A stretch of 64,000 nucleotides of DNA, taken from assembly GCF_005222705.1 (NCBI RefSeq), contig NZ_STGF01000006.1, forward strand, positions 230,714 to 294,713, read 5' to 3'. Below, piece after piece: positions 42,801-51,180 of the stretch. This stretch comes from Paenibacillus sp. SY21-1 (GTDB taxonomy: Bacteria > Bacillota > Bacilli > Paenibacillales > Paenibacillaceae). Each line of letters opens with the position of its first letter. The first letter of the stretch is position 1. Under the pieces are notes generated by a model that was given only the letters and a program-made list of their open reading frames with translations, was not told the DNA's origin and ran no database searches. The translations under genes were made by a program, and so were the position numbers.

Positions 42801-44015
42801 GCAGGGGTTTACGATCTTAAGGAAAATGATGTAGTCGAGTGGAAATATACAACGGGGGAAACTACGGAAACGCCAGGCACAAGCGTAACCCCATCCGTGC
42901 CATCAGCGGGAAGCGTTTCTCAAGATATTTTGACTGAGCTTGCCAAACTTAATTTGCCGACGAACAATTCGTTGCCTGTAAATAAAGTAGGACAAACAAC
43001 ATCCGTGCTTAATGCTCAATCGGTGATGACAGCTTCAGAATCGGAAGCTATAAAAAAAGCGTTGGATGCTGTAATCGTTTCGCTCTCCAAAGAGGCTTCT
43101 CCTAACTCGGGAACGACGATTTCGGACCAAAACTCTGAAATTCAGCTCGTTGTACCTGCCGGGGCGGTAAAAGCTAATACGAACTTTACCGTTCAGGAGC
43201 TATCTGAAAATAGACCTGAGCTGGTATCATCCGTTTATCAATTCGGCCCTGACGGAGCAACGTTTGAAAAGCCTGTTTACATTCAAATAAAAGTAGCTTT
43301 GGCCGATAGAACGCCTTCTAATCTCACGTTGGCGTGGCTTAATGAGACTACGGGCGAGTGGATACCAGTTCCAGCCGTATTCGATGCCAAAACGGGCAAC
43401 ATAGTGGGTCCTGCAATGCACTTCACAAAATTTGCCGTTATTGATCGCTCGCAGCTGGAAGTTACTGCAGAGAAAACATTTGCGGATGACGCAGCAATTG
43501 CAGCTTGGGCGCGTGATGCCGTATATCGCGTTTTCCGTGATGGTATTATGACGGGGATTAGCGAAGCAGAAGCTATTTTTGCTCCTAAAAAAGAGATGAC
43601 CAGAGCAGAATTTGCTTCCCTCATCATTCGAGCACTTGATGTGGAGCAATCGAAAGAAGCTGTTGCAACCTTTGATGATGTGCGACCAAACAGCTGGTAC
43701 TTTGGCGCTGTTATGAAAGCGAAGGAGCTTGGCATCATTCAAGGCGTATCGGCTTCAAAATTCCAACCGGAAAAATCGGTGACCAGAGAAGAAATGGCGA
43801 TCATGATCGCTAAAGCGTTCAAGTTGACGGCACTTTCCGATGGGCCTGCATTTAATGATAAGGCGGCTATTTATAAGGGAGCCGTAGAATCGGTTGAAGC
43901 GGTAGCCTCGCATAAGCTGATGCTGGGCTCAGGCGGTAACTTCCTGCCTAAGCAAGCCGTTACACGAGAAATGGCTGCAGTAGTAGCGGATAAGCTGCGG
44001 GAGCTTGCTTCTTAA
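39831..44015 (+). CDS. S-layer-anchored protein with transcobalamin-like domains (putative cobalamin capture protein)
   Basis: A 1394-residue secreted protein. Order: signal peptide (cleavage near SAA, residue 36); an N-terminal beta-rich domain (about 40-300) with YGVDFTVNGNAF and WYQIAGSEHY; a cadherin-like beta-sandwich (about 317-411); an alpha/alpha-barrel with squalene-cyclase/prenyltransferase-type repeats (about 425-690; LSDGGFAW, PHGGYNTY, ARADGGFAH); DUF4430 domain 1 (about 701-802); an Ig-like domain; DUF4430 domain 2 (about 908-1005, SGWLYSVNG); a ZU5-like segment; three SLH domains (about 1217-1394). In animals an alpha6-alpha6 barrel plus a DUF4430-like beta domain makes intrinsic factor and transcobalamin, which sandwich cobalamin. 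With a B12 riboswitch in front, surface binding of cobalamin is the likely role. The start is fixed by AGAGAGG at 39816-39822. It is monocistronic, and no BtuFCD importer is in the window. Confidence 0.85.
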   Translation: MKQHLSKKFVSVLLSITVFFLTFISVVSPTGKVSAAEPESVGSTEPFIVYDFLPAPGQFVNATGTGGIGDLNLLHSKGQFNSVVTLGAFGGSMVLRMNEPIYNTADHPYGVDFTVNGNAFAGNEEPAALAVAEADENGNPIQWYQIAGSEHYEDTTKWDYSVTYTNPDPEFLNANGVSIPWKDNYDGEGLVRASFYKRAHYPIPSNYPLSKSVINPESMSYSGVKIETRKPAFGYADVYANGTGVVNPYVPESIKGAPIDISWAVKSDGTPANLQKIDFVKIYTAVQIDAGVFGEVSAEIASLQTTESNAEVKQTPDLQSILLTGDLGMQSKRIPIQYGQNVYQDIKINADAIKITAEGNAANIYVNNQKVAAGVATTKAISLSKTEPRLVRVIAQDGQNEPRIYYLSILKGTDAIDSNIEKTADYTLKQGVASEWQAIGLAAAGQKVPESYYDKLVSGLKTSQGTYNNVTDYARISIAISALGYDATKFENYNLIEKIYNNSRMLNQGVNGPIYSLIALDAKNYNVPSDAVWTRDKLVQAILDKQLSDGGFAWSASAVASEPDMTAMALIALSPYKAQSDVQSAGEKAIQWLANNQQPHGGYNTYGSDSSESVSQAIIALSSFGVDSTGEAFTKKGTNLLDKLYSFARADGGFAHVADETSSNGMATEQALQALVAAKLYSENSGRLYSFSGRALPGVEFPSNIQISIEGPQSTLASGTSIGKNAMEALVKFAAENELALAGAESNYITKIGQISAGNYGGYDGWMYAVQRNNVWITPTVGMTDFKLSDSDRILVYYGDFSTELVHQAVVSPSSPTPGQEFQVSVTKETWDWTNNRPVITPAAGVKVSLGSQSAITDANGAATFASGLPAVGKVEGEITGYVLDASPLVVRQPFSVTVVSVPPVGETKYAKLSVTGDSAKGVILASKSIALQAGDTAFSILKRELGSKVISSGSGVQTYVSSIDGLAEFDRGPKSGWLYSVNGIYPDKSAGVYDLKENDVVEWKYTTGETTETPGTSVTPSVPSAGSVSQDILTELAKLNLPTNNSLPVNKVGQTTSVLNAQSVMTASESEAIKKALDAVIVSLSKEASPNSGTTISDQNSEIQLVVPAGAVKANTNFTVQELSENRPELVSSVYQFGPDGATFEKPVYIQIKVALADRTPSNLTLAWLNETTGEWIPVPAVFDAKTGNIVGPAMHFTKFAVIDRSQLEVTAEKTFADDAAIAAWARDAVYRVFRDGIMTGISEAEAIFAPKKEMTRAEFASLIIRALDVEQSKEAVATFDDVRPNSWYFGAVMKAKELGIIQGVSASKFQPEKSVTREEMAIMIAKAFKLTALSDGPAFNDKAAIYKGAVESVEAVASHKLMLGSGGNFLPKQAVTREMAAVVADKLRELAS

Positions 44016-44020
44016 TCGAC

Positions 44021-44050
44021 AGAGACCAGGGGATTCCCTGGTCTCTTTTT
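44021..44050 (+). terminator. Intrinsic terminator of the riboswitch-controlled gene
   Basis: AGAGACCAGGG and CCCTGGTCTCT pair around a GATT loop, followed by TTTT; it starts five bases after the stop. Confidence 0.92.
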
Positions 44051-44195
44051 ATTCGCGGTAGCCTCCTACCTCCGAATCAGGTAAAAGGATTCATTTTTCA
44101 TACAAGGGCTGTTTTAGCGTCGGTTGTTCTTTATTAAGAACTTCGGGGGTGATATAGTAAAGGGAATGCAAAAGAAGAAAAAAACGGAGGTTTTA

Positions 44196-46337
44196 GTGAA
44201 GATTATGAAATGGTTGCTAACTTTGCTGCTAACGGCGCAATTGGCTGCCGTCGGCGCTCCTGCCGGGCAGTCGCAACAAAATCCGACAGGCGCGGTGCAG
44301 AACGTGCAGAAGAAGGTTGTAATCGAGCTTGCCCAGTTCGGAATACGAAACGATGGAACTAGGCCGGTCGAGACGACCAAAGGCATCAATCAGGCGCTGC
44401 AATGGGCAAGCAAACAGGGGCATACGGTCGTTTCCCTGCCCGCCGGCACGTATCTGATCGATAAAAACAGCCAGATCAATATGGTCAGCCGTATGACGCT
44501 TGAGCTGAATGACAAAGTTGTGCTCCAGAAGGAGGCCAACAGCAAGGAGCAGTACAAGCTGCTGCACGTTCCGTATGACGCATCCGATGTTGCCTTGAAG
44601 GGAGGCGTCTATCGCGGCGACAAAAATCAGCACGACTATTCGCGCAAGGAGACGCCGCATACGCCGGGGACGCATGAAAGCGGCTATGGCATTGCTGTGG
44701 AAGGAGCGACCAACGTCACGATCGACGGGGTCAAGGCCGTTGATTTTACAGGCGACGGTCTGGTGTTGGGCGGTTATGGCAAGCTCATTAAGGATATGTA
44801 CGCCGATCATTTCGTGCAAGGCGGGTTGAACGAGAAAGGAGCGGCGCTCGCAAGCAAAACGCAAATCCGCACGAAAGACCCGATCAGTCTGACGCACGCC
44901 TTGTTCAAGAACGATCCGGTGTTTGAGCTAACCAATGCGATCAAGCTGCCGCAAGTGTACGATATATACTTCTTTAAGGCTAACGGCGCGTTTTTGCAAC
45001 GGCTTGAGGGCAAGCGGATTCGAGACATTATGACGATCCCTGAAGGCGCAGCCAAGTTCCATCTCGTTTTCAATCAGGCGGTGAAAACCGGGGCCTATGT
45101 AGAGCTGTGGTACCGCAAGCCCAGTCAAAATGTGGTCGTCAAAAATTCGGAGTTTGCGTTTAACCGCAGACAGGGCATTACAGTGGGCGGAGCGGACAAT
45201 GTGCTGATTGAAAACAACTCGATCCACGATATTAAAGGTACGGCGCCGCAGTCCGGCATCGATCTGGAGGGCGGCTATGGCGAGAACGGCCACCGGAACA
45301 GCAATGTGACGATTAGAGGCAATCATTTTTATAACAATGCCGCTTATGATGTCATTTTGTATGATGGCAGAGACGCGATTGTCGAGAATAACCATCTGGC
45401 CTCCAAGGGAGCCATTGGCCTGGCGGTGTCGGAGCCGTTCAAGGGCGCGCTTGTGCGCGGCAATCATTTTGACGGTACGCGGATCGTCGCCTACCACGAT
45501 GTCACCTTCCGGAACAACCGGATGAATGACTCGTATACGACGCTGACCGGACCGAATATTACGATTGACGGCATGCAGTTTACCAATTCGATGTTCGCCA
45601 TCAGCTCCAAAACGGCGTTTGGCGTATCGGTGTCCAATGTCACGATCACGAATACGAAGAAAAACGACTCCGGTCTCTCCTTATCCGGAAAAGCGATTCA
45701 TCTTAAAAATGTTGCGATCGACGGGCAAGGCACGCTTCGCTCGTTTACCGGGACGACGCCGGAGGGCAGTATTTTTGACGATCTGAAAATTACCGGCTTC
45801 AATGCCACCTCCGGGCTATCGCTGCCGCCGGGAACGTATAACCGCTGCGTGTTTGAAGGGGCGGAGGGCGGAAAATTCGGCGTAGTATCCGCTGCGCAGG
45901 CCGGGAAATACGTATTTGACGGCTGCCGCTTCAAATCGCCTTCTACCGTCAATACCTGGCTGCTGGGCGAGCATCCTCAGTTGGATGTGACGATCAGAAA
46001 TTCGACCTTTGAGCTGCTGGGCAATACGCAGGCCATCAGCGTGCAGGCCGCCAAAAACGTGTTGATTGAAGGCAATACGATTCAAGCGAACAAGCTGACG
46101 AGCACCGCCACAGAGCTTATCCGGATCAACGACTACTGGCAGCGCAGCGAAAAGGCGGATATTCTGAAAGCGGTCATCCGCGGCAACCGCATTACGTCCA
46201 ACGTAGCGGCAATCGGTATTTCAACGGTGTACGCCGGCACAGGAGCGCCGCAATACACGGTAGAGAATAATGAGCTTACCAATGCCAAGCTGGCGCTTAA
46301 AACCGGAGACGCGGTCAAAAACAATATTGCGAAGTAA
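44196..46337 (+). CDS. Secreted right-handed parallel beta-helix protein (pectate-lyase-3/NosD type)
   Basis: A 713-residue secreted protein. After a signal peptide (MKWLLTLLLTAQLAAVGAPA) comes a pectate-lyase-3-like opening (AQFGIRNDGTRPVETTKGINQAL, key FGxRNDGT) and then many beta-helix rungs with the pattern VxIxNxxF/VxIxGNxI (NVTIRGNHF, NVLIENNSI, VLIEGNTI). This fold is common in polysaccharide lyases, epimerases and GH28-like enzymes; no catalytic residues can be assigned. The GTG at 44196 with GGAGG at 44186-44190 is the preferred start, although an ATG at 44166 in the same frame is possible. It lies between the cobalamin-related gene and an SLH-anchored rhamnogalacturonan lyase, which favours a role on plant polysaccharide. 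Confidence 0.75.
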   Translation: MKIMKWLLTLLLTAQLAAVGAPAGQSQQNPTGAVQNVQKKVVIELAQFGIRNDGTRPVETTKGINQALQWASKQGHTVVSLPAGTYLIDKNSQINMVSRMTLELNDKVVLQKEANSKEQYKLLHVPYDASDVALKGGVYRGDKNQHDYSRKETPHTPGTHESGYGIAVEGATNVTIDGVKAVDFTGDGLVLGGYGKLIKDMYADHFVQGGLNEKGAALASKTQIRTKDPISLTHALFKNDPVFELTNAIKLPQVYDIYFFKANGAFLQRLEGKRIRDIMTIPEGAAKFHLVFNQAVKTGAYVELWYRKPSQNVVVKNSEFAFNRRQGITVGGADNVLIENNSIHDIKGTAPQSGIDLEGGYGENGHRNSNVTIRGNHFYNNAAYDVILYDGRDAIVENNHLASKGAIGLAVSEPFKGALVRGNHFDGTRIVAYHDVTFRNNRMNDSYTTLTGPNITIDGMQFTNSMFAISSKTAFGVSVSNVTITNTKKNDSGLSLSGKAIHLKNVAIDGQGTLRSFTGTTPEGSIFDDLKITGFNATSGLSLPPGTYNRCVFEGAEGGKFGVVSAAQAGKYVFDGCRFKSPSTVNTWLLGEHPQLDVTIRNSTFELLGNTQAISVQAAKNVLIEGNTIQANKLTSTATELIRINDYWQRSEKADILKAVIRGNRITSNVAAIGISTVYAGTGAPQYTVENNELTNAKLALKTGDAVKNNIAK

Positions 46338-46495
46338 AGAGGCCAGACGAAAGCTTCAGCGCTTGTCATAAAAGGAGCTGCTCCTGCGGGACGAAGCGGC
46401 GTCAGTTCGGCAAATGCCGGAATGGCGCAGCTTTTTGCGCAGCTTGCACTTTTTTGACGAAGTTTGGCCGATGACGGTTAGTCTGTAATTTGAAC

Positions 46496-46543
46496 AAACT
46501 GCTCTAGTTTTTGGGTGGACCGCTGGAGCAGTTTCCCTATAAT
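46496..46543 (+). promoter_or_regulatory. Promoter of the PL11 gene flanked by an inverted repeat
   Basis: TGGACC (46516-46521), 16 bases and TATAAT (46538-46543) form a good promoter. AAACTGCTCTAG (46496-46507) and CTGGAGCAGTTT (46523-46534) are near-perfect complements that enclose its -35 region, a typical repressor site. The remaining gap 46338-46495 contains only a small hairpin TTCGGCA/TGCCGGAA (46406-46422) that may end the preceding transcript. Confidence 0.5.
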
Positions 46544-46639
46544 GGGAATGGTATCGTATTTAGAAGGGCTGCGGCTCGGCGGCGATTTGCGCGCAGCCTG
46601 CATGCGATACATACCATTTGCAGGGAGGTTACATAAGCT

Positions 46640-49600
46640 ATGAATATGCAAAGCAAGCAAAGCGGCAGGTCGTTCTGGACAAGGCTCCTTTGCTGTCTGC
46701 TCACGGCTGCGCTTGTATGGCCGATGAACATTCAACCCGCGCAAGCAGCGGACATGACGCTCGTCGATGATGATTTCAGCTCTTATCCGGCCGGAGAATT
46801 CAAAGCCGGCGCGGGCAACACATGGTCCACGCAAGGAGCAGTTCCTGCCTTTCAAGTAGTTGAGTCAGTCGGAACGAAGCATTTGAACATCGTTCACGGA
46901 GGCACAGGCTCCTCCTATGTCGGCCAGCGCTTTGCCGCTCAAAGCGGGGGCACGATTATCGAATTTGATCTCAATATTCCGTCGAGCAATGGCGGAACGT
47001 TATGGGTAACCGATGGCAATATTAACGCAACCAGCGCAGCCGCTCTGCGCTATCAGCTGGATAACGGAGTTATCCGACGCCATAATTCAAATCAGCAAAT
47101 CCAATATGATACGAATACTTGGTATCGCTTTCATATCGTATTTAACGCACCGGCCAAATCCTATACGACAACGATTACGAACTTAACGACGGAGGAAAAG
47201 GTCGTCTGGCCGGATGCCTTCTACTCCGACCGCAGCAAAATCAGCGGCTTGGGCTGGTTCGTCAATGCAGGCGGCTCTTTTAATCTGACCAACGTCAGCA
47301 TTCATGTGCTTGACCTGGCCTTATCCCGCCTTGCGCTTCAAGCGGGAAGCCAAACGCCTATGCTCGTTCCGGCTTTCGATCCCAAGGTGACCGATTATGA
47401 GCTGGAGGTTCCTCATTCGGTCGATACGCTTGAGGTAACAGCCGAAGCGAGCTTTGGCGAGGGGGTGGCAATCTCTGTCGGTCAAACATCGCTGGACAGC
47501 GGAGGATCGATCTCCGTGCCGCTAACGGGCACGCAAACGCTGATTGAGACGTCCGTCACCTCGAACGTGCATACCGATATTAAGCGGGTGTACCGGGTCA
47601 CTGTCAATAAGCTCCCTGTCGCCCCGAATGTGCTGCATCCGATGACTGAAGCGAAAGACGGCAAGGTGCTGCTTGGCTGGGAGCAGCCCGCTGATCCTGC
47701 CTACGCGGAAACACGCATTTATGCGAAAAACGGGCAGGGCGAGCTTACGCTGGCCGATACCGTGCCAAGCGGCCGCTATATCGCCGCTATACCGAATTTA
47801 ACGAACGGCAGCATTTACGATTTTGTCATTAAGGCTGTATATGAATACGAGGATGGCGAGCTCACGGAGGCGGAGGGCGTCGAGGTTGACGCAACGCCTA
47901 ATCGCCTGCCTGCCAGACAGATGGAGGGGCTTGATCGCGGCATCGTGGCGGTGAAGCAGGAGAACCACGTCTATGTGGGCTGGCGCTTGCTAGGTACGGA
48001 CCCCGAGTCGATAGCCTTTAATGTGTATCGCGACGGCGTCAAGGTAAACGGCAGCCCGATTGCGGGAAGCACCAACTTTGCGGATACGGGAGGAAAAAGC
48101 GATTCCGTCTATACGGTGCGCTCGATCGTGAACGGCAAGGAGCATTACACGAACGGCTCGGCGATCGTATGGGACACGAGCTATCTCGATATTCCGATAC
48201 GAAAGCCGGAGGATGGCGTTACGCCTAAAAACGAGGCCTACAGCTACCGCGCCAACGATGCGACGGTGGCGGATCTCGACGGCGACGGGGAATATGAAAT
48301 TATATTGAAATGGGACCCGACGAATTCCAAGGACAATTCGCAGTCCGGGTATACGGGGAATGTCTATGTAGATGCTTACAAGCTGGATGGAACAAGGCTC
48401 TGGCGCATCGATCTGGGCCGTAACATCCGGGCCGGAGCCCACTATTTGGACATCATGGCCTATGATCTGGACGGTGACGGCAAAGCCGAGATTACGTTCC
48501 GCACGGCCGATGGGACAATAGATGGAGAAGGAAATGTAATCGGGGACGCCGAGGCGGATTATCGCAATGCCGACGGCTACATTCTAAGCGGCCCGGAATT
48601 TCACACCGTGTTTGACGGCTTGACGGGCAAGGCGCTCGACACGGCCCCTTATGAACCGGTGCGCGGCAATGTAAGCGATTGGGGAGACGGCTACGGCAAT
48701 CGCGTAGACCGATTCCTGGCAGCCGTCGCTTATCTGGACGGCGAGCGCCCAAGCATCATTATGCAGCGGGGCTACTATACGCGCATGGTGCTGGTCGCCT
48801 ACAACTTCCGCAACGGCAAGCTTGAGAAGCTCTGGACCTTTGATTCGAATGCCGATGGCAACGGAAGCTATGCAGGCCAAGGGAACCACCAGATCAGCAT
48901 CGGCGATGTGGATGGGGATGGCCGCGATGAAATCATTACCGGCCCTGCGGCCATTGATCATGACGGCAAGCCGTTGTGGAACTCGCAGCTTGGACACGGC
49001 GACGCGATGCACCTTGGCGATCTCGATCCGAACCGGCTTGGGCTGGAGCTGTTCGCCGTTCAAGAGAATACGGCAGCCAAGTATTCGTCCAATTTGAAGG
49101 ATGCGGGCACCGGCCGCGTATTGTGGGGGCAGATGCAAACGGGAATCGATACAGGTCGCGGCTTGTCGGCCGACATCGATCCGCGGTACGAGGGAGCGGA
49201 ATCCTGGTCGATCGACGGAGCCTGGAACAGCAGGACCGGAGCGATGTATGCGGCAAACGGAGAGCTTATCGGAACGAGCATTCCCTCCTCGAATTTCGCA
49301 ATTTGGTGGGATGGAGATTTAAGCCGCGAGCTGCTCGATCATAATTGGCACGGGGACCCGACTCGCGTAGGCACGCCGACGATTGAGAAATGGGATTATG
49401 AAAATCAGACGCTGATCCCTCTCCAAACGCTTGAAGGCACGTTTTCCAATAACGATACGAAGGGCAATCCTTCCTTGCAAGCGGACCTGCTCGGCGATTG
49501 GCGGGAAGAGGTGCTCGTACGTACGGAGGACAGCAGCGCCTTGCGTCTGTATACGACAACGGATGTCACCGAGCATCGCATTCATACGCTTATGCATGAT

Positions 49601-50953
49601 CCGCTCTACCGGCTAGGCATCGCCTGGCAGAATACCGGCTATAATCAGCCGCCGCATACAAGCTTTTTCCTGGGAACGGGGATGCAGACGCCGGAACGGC
49701 CGAACATCTACACGAACCCGCTTGCGGCCGAGACAGAGGTTCCCGGCTCGGAGCCGGGCCCTGGCTCCGGCTACTCGCCGCCAGCTGGCTCTGAGGCGCA
49801 TGTAGAGAAAGGGCGTATCAGTCAGACCGTATCTGCGGATTCATCCGGCAAAGCAAGAATGGAGCTTCGCTCATCGGAGCTGTCTGCCGCGTTGGCAGGC
49901 GCGGTTCAGGAGCTGGTTATTGAGCTTCACTCATCCGAACCTGCCAGGACCATGGAGCTTGCGCTTCCGGCCTCCGCGCTGCGCGCTGCTGCTGCTAACG
50001 GCTTGCGCACGGTTCGGTTTTCTTCCGGCCAAGCGGCTGTCACGATAGAAGCGGAGCAGCTTGCAAGCGCGCTTAAGGAAGGCGCGGCAACGGTAACGCT
50101 TGTCGTGGAGCTGACCGACGCTTCGTCGTTATCCGAGGCGTCGCAGCGCAAGCTTACGACGGCAAAGGCTTACGAGCTGTCCATTCTCATCGATGGAGCC
50201 GCTTTGGCTTATAAGGATGGGATCAAGCTGGAGCTTGCCTACGTCTTGCAGCAAGGACAAAGCCCGAGTCAGGTTGTGCTGCTCGGCAGGGATAAACAAG
50301 GCTTGCTCCAGATTATAAAGCATGCCCTTTATAATGCGGAGAACGGAACTCTTGCGTGGTTGCCGAACCCTCTGGGGCAGTATGCGGCAGCCTATGCGAG
50401 CGTAGAGCTTGCCGATCTGGCAGCGGCGATATGGGCGCAAGAGAGCATCTCGGCGCTCGCCGCCCGAGAAGTCGTGCATGGCTATGAGGACGGCACGTTT
50501 AAGCCGAATCGCATCGTTACGAGAGCGGAATTCGTCACCATGCTGATGAATGTTCTGGACGTATCCGATTCGACCGATCAAGCCGCATTTACCGATTCTG
50601 GGGAAGGCGACTGGCACTTTGGCCCGCTTGCGGCCGCGAATCGACTGGGCATCGTGATGGGCAAGGGGAATGGAAGCTTCGGCGTCAACGATCCGATTAC
50701 GAGGCAGGAGATGGCGGTTATCGCTTACCGCGCGGTGCAGGCGATAGGCTTGCAACTGGATGCGGGAGCGGAGAAAGGGCAATTCGCCGATCAAGAGCAA
50801 ATCGACGGCTATGCCGTTCAGGCGGTCACAGCCATGCAGGCGGCAGGAATCATTCAAGGCATGGGGGACGGTAGCTACAAGCCGCAGGCGACGGCGAGCA
50901 GAGCGCAATCGTCGATTATTTTGTATAAGCTATTAAAGCTTCTCCAGCCATAG
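46640..50953 (+). CDS. SLH-anchored rhamnogalacturonan lyase, polysaccharide lyase family 11
   Basis: A 1437-residue secreted enzyme that cleaves the rhamnogalacturonan I backbone by beta-elimination. Order: signal peptide (to about residue 36), a laminin-G/CBM-like sandwich (about 38-228), a cadherin-like domain (about 230-325), an Fn3 domain (about 330-420), the PL11 eight-bladed propeller (about 425-1030; DRGIVAVK, DLDGDGEYEIILKWDP, HYLDIMAYDLDGDGKAEI, GNHQISIGDVDGDGRDEI) with many DxDGDG calcium sites, a Pro/Ser/Gly linker, a beta-rich domain and three SLH repeats (about 1265-1437; VHGYEDGTFKPNRIVTRAEF). The SLH repeats tie it to the cell wall. GGAGG precedes the ATG. The domain set is larger than B. 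subtilis YesW because of the added N-terminal modules and SLH anchor. Confidence 0.93.
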   Translation: MNMQSKQSGRSFWTRLLCCLLTAALVWPMNIQPAQAADMTLVDDDFSSYPAGEFKAGAGNTWSTQGAVPAFQVVESVGTKHLNIVHGGTGSSYVGQRFAAQSGGTIIEFDLNIPSSNGGTLWVTDGNINATSAAALRYQLDNGVIRRHNSNQQIQYDTNTWYRFHIVFNAPAKSYTTTITNLTTEEKVVWPDAFYSDRSKISGLGWFVNAGGSFNLTNVSIHVLDLALSRLALQAGSQTPMLVPAFDPKVTDYELEVPHSVDTLEVTAEASFGEGVAISVGQTSLDSGGSISVPLTGTQTLIETSVTSNVHTDIKRVYRVTVNKLPVAPNVLHPMTEAKDGKVLLGWEQPADPAYAETRIYAKNGQGELTLADTVPSGRYIAAIPNLTNGSIYDFVIKAVYEYEDGELTEAEGVEVDATPNRLPARQMEGLDRGIVAVKQENHVYVGWRLLGTDPESIAFNVYRDGVKVNGSPIAGSTNFADTGGKSDSVYTVRSIVNGKEHYTNGSAIVWDTSYLDIPIRKPEDGVTPKNEAYSYRANDATVADLDGDGEYEIILKWDPTNSKDNSQSGYTGNVYVDAYKLDGTRLWRIDLGRNIRAGAHYLDIMAYDLDGDGKAEITFRTADGTIDGEGNVIGDAEADYRNADGYILSGPEFHTVFDGLTGKALDTAPYEPVRGNVSDWGDGYGNRVDRFLAAVAYLDGERPSIIMQRGYYTRMVLVAYNFRNGKLEKLWTFDSNADGNGSYAGQGNHQISIGDVDGDGRDEIITGPAAIDHDGKPLWNSQLGHGDAMHLGDLDPNRLGLELFAVQENTAAKYSSNLKDAGTGRVLWGQMQTGIDTGRGLSADIDPRYEGAESWSIDGAWNSRTGAMYAANGELIGTSIPSSNFAIWWDGDLSRELLDHNWHGDPTRVGTPTIEKWDYENQTLIPLQTLEGTFSNNDTKGNPSLQADLLGDWREEVLVRTEDSSALRLYTTTDVTEHRIHTLMHDPLYRLGIAWQNTGYNQPPHTSFFLGTGMQTPERPNIYTNPLAAETEVPGSEPGPGSGYSPPAGSEAHVEKGRISQTVSADSSGKARMELRSSELSAALAGAVQELVIELHSSEPARTMELALPASALRAAAANGLRTVRFSSGQAAVTIEAEQLASALKEGAATVTLVVELTDASSLSEASQRKLTTAKAYELSILIDGAALAYKDGIKLELAYVLQQGQSPSQVVLLGRDKQGLLQIIKHALYNAENGTLAWLPNPLGQYAAAYASVELADLAAAIWAQESISALAAREVVHGYEDGTFKPNRIVTRAEFVTMLMNVLDVSDSTDQAAFTDSGEGDWHFGPLAAANRLGIVMGKGNGSFGVNDPITRQEMAVIAYRAVQAIGLQLDAGAEKGQFADQEQIDGYAVQAVTAMQAAGIIQGMGDGSYKPQATASRAQSSIILYKLLKLLQP

Positions 50954-50967
50954 TGCTGATATAAAGG

Positions 50968-51008
50968 AAACGGCGACGTCAGAAGAAAACTGGCGCCGTC
51001 GTTTTTTT
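50968..51008 (+). terminator. Intrinsic terminator of the PL11 gene
   Basis: A bulged stem (AACGGCGACGTC against ACTGGCGCCGTC) with a run of seven T. Confidence 0.75.
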
Positions 51009-51041
51009 ACATAGCTATCCGAAGCTGTATTAACATTTGTG

Positions 51042-51062
51042 TAAATTCATATTTGATTAATT
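51042..51062 (+). promoter_or_regulatory. AT-rich motif shared with the GH51 control region
   Basis: TAAATTCATATTT (51042-51054) followed by G and ATTAATT repeats the order seen upstream of the GH51 gene (13 identical bases, then ATTAATT after two bases instead of one). It lies about 125 bp before the GH43-like start in an AT-rich stretch that probably also holds the promoter. Confidence 0.45.
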
Positions 51063-51180
51063 TATGTGTTGATAAATAGGGTGAGGCTTGTTAGGATAGA
51101 AACGGAATGAGAAAACAAATGAAGGTTGACTCATGGCGTTCGGAATGCCGGTGTGAGCATCTGGGAAACGGAGCGAAGGC

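Noticed and set aside
44166..44195. ATG at 44166 as start of the beta-helix protein
   Set aside because: Its upstream region lacks a well-spaced ribosome binding site, whereas GGAGG serves the GTG at 44196. It remains an alternative.
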